This document shows positions 6,689 to 10,707 of a stretch of DNA of 10,707 bases, piece by piece. A model generated the notes under the pieces. The model did no database searches. It was given only the letters and a program-made list of their open reading frames with translations, and had not been told where the DNA came from. Made by a program: the position numbers and the translations under genes. The stretch is from assembly GCA_012271065.1 (NCBI GenBank), contig JAAXHE010000149.1:1-10707 (forward strand), read 5' to 3'. The stretch comes from Candidatus Latescibacterota bacterium (GTDB lineage: Bacteria; Latescibacterota; UBA2968; GCA-2709665). Position 1 is the stretch's first letter. Every line of letters begins with the position of its first letter.

Positions 6689-6725
6689 TTGGCTCTACAC
6701 ATAATATTGTGTAGATTTATGTGTA
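6689..6725 (+). promoter_or_regulatory. vapBC promoter and nested operator
   Basis: Two overlapping inverted repeats share one arm. CTACACA (6695-6701) pairs with TGTGTAG (6708-6714), and TACACATAA (6696-6704) pairs perfectly with TTATGTGTA (6717-6725). A possible promoter is TTGGCT (6689-6694), 17 bp, TAGATT (6712-6717), so the arms would cover the spacer and -10. CATAAT (6700-6705) is an alternative -10. Binding of the VapB-VapC complex here would repress the operon, as known for the family. Confidence 0.65.
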
Positions 6726-6741
6726 AAGACGGAGGTGTATA

Positions 6742-6942
6742 ATGGCGACAAATCTTGCGCTTGACGACGCGTTGATCGAGGAAGCCCGCCGGGTCAGCGG
6801 GCACAGAACAAAAAGGGCTGTTGTAAACGAGGCCCTCGAAGAGTATGTCCAGCGCCGCAGACAGCTCCAGATACTGGATCTGTTCAATACGGTCGACTAC
6901 GATCCGGACTTCGAGTACAAGATACAGCGGAATCGGAAATGA
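6742..6942 (+). CDS. vapB: Type II antitoxin, VapB family
   Basis: A 66-aa antitoxin that binds and blocks VapC and, with it, represses its own promoter. Residues 2-40 have the ribbon-helix-helix pattern of this VapB group: a short strand (TNLALDDAL), a helix (IEEARRVSG) and a second helix beginning KRAVVNEALEEYV. The tail around FNTVDYDPDFEYK (48-60) is the usual toxin-wrapping segment. The ATG at 6742 follows GGAGGT (6731-6736) by 5 nt. Its last codons overlap vapC by 4 bp (ATGA, 6939-6942), the standard antitoxin-first coupling. Nested inverted repeats lie directly upstream. Confidence 0.92.
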   Translation: MATNLALDDALIEEARRVSGHRTKRAVVNEALEEYVQRRRQLQILDLFNTVDYDPDFEYKIQRNRK

Positions 6943-7379
6943 AGGTTATGGTGGACACCAGCGTCTGGTCCTTGTCACTGAGACGCAAAGTCGTTTCCGA
7001 ACATCCTGTTGTCGAGGAACTGGCTGAGCTTGTCAGGGAGGTACGTGTACAACTGATCGGACCCCTCCGCCAGGAGATTCTCTCCGGAATTCGTTCGCAA
7101 GTTCAATTCGAAGGACTTCGAAGTCGCTTACGGGCGTTTCCGGACCTCCCGCTCAAGTCCGCTGACTATGAATGCGCAGCCGAATTTTTCAATCTGAGCC
7201 GAAGCCGGGGCGTTCAGGGATCGAATACGGACTTCCTGATTTGCGCGGTATCACACAGGTACGAGATGCCGGTCCTGACGACAGACGACGATTTTCTGCG
7301 GTTCAGGGAATTTCTGCCGATCACGCTTCACGCGCCGCGATCGGATGCGGGGATTCAACACGATGCTGATGCAGGATGA
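6939..7379 (+). CDS. vapC: Type II toxin, VapC family PIN-domain ribonuclease
   Basis: A 146-aa PIN-domain RNase, expected to need Mg2+ and to cut a structured RNA such as tRNA or rRNA; the target is unknown. The acidic site is complete: D6 (MVDTSVW, 4-10), E46 (RQEILSG, 44-50), D98 (NTDFLICA, 96-103) and D116/D118 (TTDDDF, 114-119). Translation is coupled to vapB through the ATGA overlap. VapC proteins usually end soon after a block like LPITLHAPR (126-134); here about 12 extra residues, rich in Asp and Ala, run into the start of the RDD gene. That tail may be a recent extension through loss of an earlier stop. All catalytic residues are present, so the toxin should be active. Confidence 0.95.
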   Translation: MKVMVDTSVWSLSLRRKVVSEHPVVEELAELVREVRVQLIGPLRQEILSGIRSQVQFEGLRSRLRAFPDLPLKSADYECAAEFFNLSRSRGVQGSNTDFLICAVSHRYEMPVLTTDDDFLRFREFLPITLHAPRSDAGIQHDADAG

Positions 7380-7911
7380 AATGGCCGGGCTTGGACGGCG
7401 GCTTCTCGCGGTGGTCATTGACATGCTGATGTTGAAGCTGCTGGATCTGCCGCTTTCCCGGATTCTGAGAGAGGTCACGCCCTCGCCGATAGCGGCGCTG
7501 GTTCTGGAATACGGGATCACGCTGGTATACTGTACCATATTCCTTGCGAGCAGAGGACAGACGCCGGGAAAGATAATGACGAGTCTGAGGGTCATCTCCG
7601 TGGATGGCGGCGCGATCGGGCGGGCCCGGGCATTCGTCCGTTCCACAGTGAAGTGGACGCCTGTTTTCGCGATCCTGATCGTCTTGTCTGTGCTGAACCC
7701 GTATGCGGAACCCCATCAGGTGGCATTGGGTGCCGGACGCGTCCTCACACCGCCACCGGACTTCGATGCCAGAGGCCTGCATCTCTGGTCGATCGTTCTC
7801 TACTCCGGCTCTCTGCTCGGCCTTGCGCTCGTCTGGATCACGCGCCGTCATCCGGACCGGCAGGCGCTGCACGATCGGGTGTCCGGCACTCTGGTGATGC
7901 GAGTCGGGTGA
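7345..7911 (+). CDS. RDD family integral membrane protein
   Basis: A 188-aa inner-membrane protein of the RDD family. Functions in the family are mostly unknown; some members have been linked to ion transport. It shows all RDD landmarks: GLGRRLLAVVIDMLML (15-30, with the conserved R and D), the loop GQTPGKIMTSLRVISVDG (71-88) and the C-terminal RQALHDRVSGTLVM (172-185). Hydrophobic segments lie at about 18-36, 48-68, 104-119 and 146-166. A soluble loop of some 25 residues (about 120-145) sits between the last two. The start is uncertain: ATGs at 7345, 7363, 7369 and 7381 are all in frame, and 7381, just after the vapC stop with AGGA upstream, would remove the overlap. The longest is given. 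It has no promoter of its own that I can see and probably rides on the vapBC transcript. Confidence 0.92.
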   Translation: MRGFNTMLMQDEMAGLGRRLLAVVIDMLMLKLLDLPLSRILREVTPSPIAALVLEYGITLVYCTIFLASRGQTPGKIMTSLRVISVDGGAIGRARAFVRSTVKWTPVFAILIVLSVLNPYAEPHQVALGAGRVLTPPPDFDARGLHLWSIVLYSGSLLGLALVWITRRHPDRQALHDRVSGTLVMRVG

Positions 7912-7979
7912 TTGGTCGGATCGCGGAATCGGACTGGGCCTCGATAGAGACGATCTGACTCCGGGCGTCGTGAATGAAG

Positions 7980-8030
7980 GCGGGAAGCGCAAAGACGCCT
8001 GCCTGCATCCGCTCGGGTGCGGCTTTCCGC
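7980..8030. other. Nested stem-loop between the convergent RDD and GWxTD genes
   Basis: The outer arms GCGGGAAGC (7980-7988) and GCTTTCCGC (8022-8030) give 9 pairs including one G-U. Between them GCATCC (8005-8010) and GGGTGC (8015-8020) give 6 pairs around a GCTC loop. It starts about 10 nt after the GWxTD stop codon on that strand. No T tract follows on either strand. The rest of the 128-bp gap shows nothing else. Confidence 0.4.
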
Positions 8031-8039
8031 GTTGTGCCT

Positions 8040-10448
8040 CTATCGCCGGCGCGGTGGCGCCGAGATCCGGAAAATGCTGTCCCGCTTAATGTTACGGTCT
8101 CCATTGAGGTCCTTGACCGTCATGTGAAGCGAATAGCGACCCGGGTCCGCCTGTCCCAGGTCCAGCTCGACATAGTCCGAGACCGATGTTTCCGTACCCA
8201 CCTGCTCGTACCGGACTTCGATGGATTCACCGTCTTTACGGATTCTGGGCAGAAACGTCCTCGGAGACTTGTCGCTCGTGGACTTGGAGATGACCTCGAA
8301 CGTCACTTCGTAACGCGTGTTCCCGAAGGCATCTCTTTCCAGGTTGTAGACTTCGAAGTAGACAAAGACGGATTTGCCCACGTGAAACGTTCGGGACGGC
8401 GCCGGAAGAATGTCCCAGCCTTTACGAACGAACTTGGAATTGGATCCTTCACGGGCTTCCTCGACGTTCTGGGCGATCTGGATGTCGCTCATCATGAGCT
8501 CGCCGCCGCGATAGTCGGGCAGTTCCAGCGTCTGCTGATAGACCTGGAGCATGTCCGTTTTTTTTCGCCAGGCCTCCACCGCGAGCTGATATACACCCGG
8601 CGCGGCGGCAATGTCCACGCGGTCCAACGCCAGCAGGCTCCGTCCCAGGTTGGCGTCCGTTACCGGCACGGCGAGGTCGTCGCTGCGTTTGTGAAGTCGG
8701 CCCTTGCGGCTGTCTACAAGCGCGACGCGGCGATTGACGACGATGGTCGTGTCGATGTCGTCGGGCCTCGCTACATTGTCGATCGGCAGGCCGATGTTGA
8801 GTTGCAGTTCGGTTTTGCCTTCGATTCCGCGAAAGGAAAGGGATTCATAATAATAGTCCAGCGGTTCCAGCGCTTCGAAGGCATATCGTTCGGGTTCCTT
8901 GCTCGCAACCCTTGTCATCCGCGCCGCGGGAGACAGGGTGTTCAGCCGGTTGATCATGTTGCGGAATGGGCCGCCCCGGCTTTGCATATTGTATTCATTG
9001 ATATCTTCCGGGCCCAGGACGGGTTCCGGCGCGTAGTCGAAGTTGCCCGTGTTGAACTCGTCCGTGAGTGCGATTTCAATGCCGCCGTCGATATCTGCGT
9101 AGATCCAGACCGCCCAGGGTACGGCCGACCAGTCGCCGCTGGAGGTAATGGGTTTGTAGCGTTCGAGGCCGACAGCGGCTTCGTCGATCGTCTGAATCGG
9201 CTGCGAAGTTGCGCGGACCTCCGAGTTTCGCCACGTGTTTTCCGAGGCCTGGGCGGAGCGAATGGGGTAGACGGGACCCACGAACGTCAGGGCCAGGGCC
9301 TTGTTTCCGTAAAGCTGGTGGGCCATGCGTTCCTGAACGCGCTGGACCTTCAGTGGCATCTGTGCATTCAGTTCACGCCAGCTGGATCGGAAATCCGGCT
9401 CGCCGTAGCGAATGTAAATCTCACCCCGCCGGTCATACGGGAATTTCTTCTTTCCGAAAAACGTCCGGGCGTACCAGACCCGGCGGTAGTGCTCGGCACG
9501 ACGCATCGCGCCGGCCGACGATTTGAAGGGGTCTTTTCTGAGCCAGAAGTTGCGAAGGAACGCCTCGCGCGTTTCCGGCGTCGTCGTGCGATAGGCTCTC
9601 ACTTCGCGGGAAAGACCTACCAGCGATATGTCTTCGAACAGCGGCTGTTCCTCAGCGTTCAGGCCGTCGATATACTCCGAAAAGGCCCCAAGCGCGCCTT
9701 CATAGTCGCGGTCGGCCATGAGTGCCTGGGCGACGATTGGCAGGCCGCGCGCCCCCCCGAGCCGTTCGGCGATTTCACGTGCTCTGTCGAGTTCCTTCTC
9801 CTTGAGCAGTTCAACCGCGAATTCATAGGCCGCGGACTGGTCTTCAGGGCGCTGTTCGAGATATGCCTTATAAAACGTAAAGGCGGCCCGGTTGTTGTTC
9901 TCACGTTGGTAGAGTTTAGCCAGAAACAGGTATGGCGCCGCATAGTTCGATTCCGCCTGAATACTCTTGTCCGCGGCTCGCCTCGCTGCCGTGGTTTTTC
10001 TGGATCGCAGGTAAGCGCGAGCCATCATGAAGTGGGCTTCCGCATACGTGGAATCCAGGTCAACAGCTCTTTGCAGCGGGACGAGGGCGGATCGGGGTCT
10101 GTTCCGGTGTTCGAGCAGGACTTCGCCCAGGCCGAGATAGGCGCCCGCCAGAGTACTGTCCTCCTCGACGGCGGCGTTGAAGGCGACCTCCGCGCTGTCC
10201 GCCTCCTGCAGCCGCAGGTAGAGATTGCCAATGCGGATCCGCATGCCGGCAGGATGGACCGTGGAAGGCAGTGCCGCGTTGAGCCGGGAGACGACTTCGC
10301 GAACGTCGTCCATGCGTTCCGCGGACTGTCCGCGTGCGTAAAGGGAGTCCGCGGTTGTGGGCGAGAGCGGAAAGACAGCGGATGGCGCCAACAGAAGGGC
10401 GATGCACGTCCAAGCGAAAGACGTCGGCAGGTGTTCAACAGGGCGCAT
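8040..10448 (-). CDS. TPR-repeat and GWxTD domain protein, exported
   Basis: An 802-aa protein with an apparent signal peptide (hydrophobic core about 11-28, FAWTCIALLLAPSAVF), so it is expected in the periplasm or envelope. C15 is inside the core and not placed as a lipobox. Residues about 33-265 are TPR-like helical repeats; clear units are AGAYLGLGEVLLEH (101-114), YAEAHFMMARAYLRS (135-149) and YAAPYLFLAKLYQRE (169-183). A GWxTD-type domain follows at about 290-355: FWLRKDP (301-307), EHYRRVWYA (319-327), GEIYIRYGEPD (342-352). The namesake GWxTDRG is degenerate here (FPYDRRG, 336-342). The C-terminal half (about 440-795) looks beta-rich. GWxTD proteins are typical of FCB and related phyla, and their function is not established. 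The ATG at 10446-10448 has AAAGGA 6 nt upstream. It is a single-gene unit converging on the RDD gene. Confidence 0.92.
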   Translation of the reverse strand: MRPVEHLPTSFAWTCIALLLAPSAVFPLSPTTADSLYARGQSAERMDDVREVVSRLNAALPSTVHPAGMRIRIGNLYLRLQEADSAEVAFNAAVEEDSTLAGAYLGLGEVLLEHRNRPRSALVPLQRAVDLDSTYAEAHFMMARAYLRSRKTTAARRAADKSIQAESNYAAPYLFLAKLYQRENNNRAAFTFYKAYLEQRPEDQSAAYEFAVELLKEKELDRAREIAERLGGARGLPIVAQALMADRDYEGALGAFSEYIDGLNAEEQPLFEDISLVGLSREVRAYRTTTPETREAFLRNFWLRKDPFKSSAGAMRRAEHYRRVWYARTFFGKKKFPYDRRGEIYIRYGEPDFRSSWRELNAQMPLKVQRVQERMAHQLYGNKALALTFVGPVYPIRSAQASENTWRNSEVRATSQPIQTIDEAAVGLERYKPITSSGDWSAVPWAVWIYADIDGGIEIALTDEFNTGNFDYAPEPVLGPEDINEYNMQSRGGPFRNMINRLNTLSPAARMTRVASKEPERYAFEALEPLDYYYESLSFRGIEGKTELQLNIGLPIDNVARPDDIDTTIVVNRRVALVDSRKGRLHKRSDDLAVPVTDANLGRSLLALDRVDIAAAPGVYQLAVEAWRKKTDMLQVYQQTLELPDYRGGELMMSDIQIAQNVEEAREGSNSKFVRKGWDILPAPSRTFHVGKSVFVYFEVYNLERDAFGNTRYEVTFEVISKSTSDKSPRTFLPRIRKDGESIEVRYEQVGTETSVSDYVELDLGQADPGRYSLHMTVKDLNGDRNIKRDSIFRISAPPRRR

Positions 10449-10602
10449 TGATTTCCTTTCGGTTTCGAATGGGCCGGAGCCGCAGTGGCTTACCGCCGGT
10501 CATGGCGGTTTGCCGGCCGATGAGCGCAGATTTCCCCCGTTTTACGCCGATTCGGCCGAAATGTTTCAAGTTTTCGCATACCCCGCAATATCCGCTTTCC
10601 GC
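10449..10602 (-). promoter_or_regulatory. Upstream region of the GWxTD gene with a weak promoter candidate
   Basis: On the minus strand TTGAAA (10564-10569) and GTAAAA (10540-10545) are 18 bp apart; the -10 is poor. The palindrome TTCGGCCGAA (10551-10560) falls inside this spacer. A small hairpin, ACCGCC (10492-10497) with GGCGGT (10504-10509), lies in the leader. No open frame of note is present. Confidence 0.3.
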
Positions 10603-10631
10603 TTGACAGTACAGGTGGCGGAAGGTATACT
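10603..10631 (+). promoter_or_regulatory. Near-consensus sigma70-like promoter facing the right edge
   Basis: TTGACA (10603-10608) matches the -35 fully, the spacer is exactly 17 bp, and TATACT (10626-10631) matches five of six -10 positions. Transcription would start near 10638. It is the strongest promoter match in the window. Its gene is outside the window. Confidence 0.75.
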
Positions 10632-10636
10632 CAGGC

Positions 10637-10707
10637 GTCGAAATCAGCCAGGCAGCCCGTTGACAAAGCCCAGCCGGGCTGCGGCCGGCCCTTGTGGTCG
10701 AAATACT
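10637..10707 (+). other. Structured leader or RNA start at the right edge
   Basis: Downstream of the promoter, GCAGCCCG (10652-10659) and CGGGCTGC (10675-10682) are perfect 8-bp complements around a 15-nt loop. GTCGAAAT occurs at 10637-10644, at the predicted transcript start, and again at 10697-10704. No start codon with a ribosome site is seen before the edge. It could be a 5' leader or a non-coding RNA; I do not recognise a known RNA family. Confidence 0.35.

Noticed and set aside
6604..6804. A 66-codon minus-strand frame spanning the vapB promoter
   Set aside because: It overlaps the vapB start and operator, has no family resemblance, and the strong GGAGGAGG inside it serves the GTG start of the FAH-family gene.
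8047..8062. Perfect CGGCGC / GCGCCG hairpin at the very end of the GWxTD reading frame
   Set aside because: It lies inside the final arginine- and proline-rich codons, has no T tract on either strand, and is explained by GC-rich codon use.
7974..10451. An 825-codon plus-strand open frame covering almost the whole GWxTD gene on the opposite strand
   Set aside because: The minus-strand gene has a signal peptide, TPR units, GWxTD landmarks and a ribosome site. The plus-strand translation shows no recognisable domain. Long antisense frames arise easily from codon bias in GC-rich genes.

Overview
The window is a GC-rich bacterial chromosome segment (roughly 55-60% GC by eye) with nine protein genes, one of them cut by the left edge. 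A two-gene pyruvate:ferredoxin oxidoreductase lies next to a homodimeric-type pyruvate dehydrogenase E1. With them are an AraD1/GguC-like FAH-fold enzyme, a VapBC module, an RDD membrane protein and a TPR-GWxTD secreted protein. This mix fits an uncultured FCB-superphylum or related lineage (Latescibacterota, Gemmatimonadota, KSB1-like). That placement is inference: there is no rRNA or marker gene here. I see no tRNA, rRNA, CRISPR array, insertion sequence or prophage gene.

Left block (1-4836, all minus strand): porA (alpha plus gamma regions) and porB (ferredoxin domain plus TPP/beta region) form an operon that ends in a clear intrinsic terminator at 966-1010. Just past it, aceE starts from its own sigma70-like promoter (907-935) and runs off the left edge. 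One locus therefore carries two routes from pyruvate to acetyl-CoA. One delivers electrons to ferredoxin; the other feeds the NAD-linked dehydrogenase complex, whose E2 and E3 genes are not in the window. The two are transcribed as separate units.

Middle block (4837-6741): a 330-base AT-rich intergenic region carries the por promoter, a 12-bp palindrome in the por leader and two tandem hairpins. On its right is a small plus-strand gene (5167-5478, 103 aa) that I do not recognise. It converges on the FAH-family gene (minus strand, GTG start), and a long inverted repeat lies between their 3' ends.

Right block (6695-10707): vapB, vapC and an RDD membrane protein gene are packed head to tail on the plus strand with overlapping ends, behind a promoter region with nested inverted repeats that look like the VapB operator. 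They converge on the 802-aa TPR-GWxTD gene (minus strand), again with an inverted repeat between the 3' ends. The right edge holds a near-consensus plus-strand promoter and the start of a GC-rich structured leader whose gene lies outside the window.

Nothing here is clearly a new multi-gene system. The best leads are the split PFOR beside aceE, the VapBC-RDD overlap, the unassigned 103-aa gene with its structured upstream region, the degenerate GWxTD signature and the unidentified transcript at the right edge.
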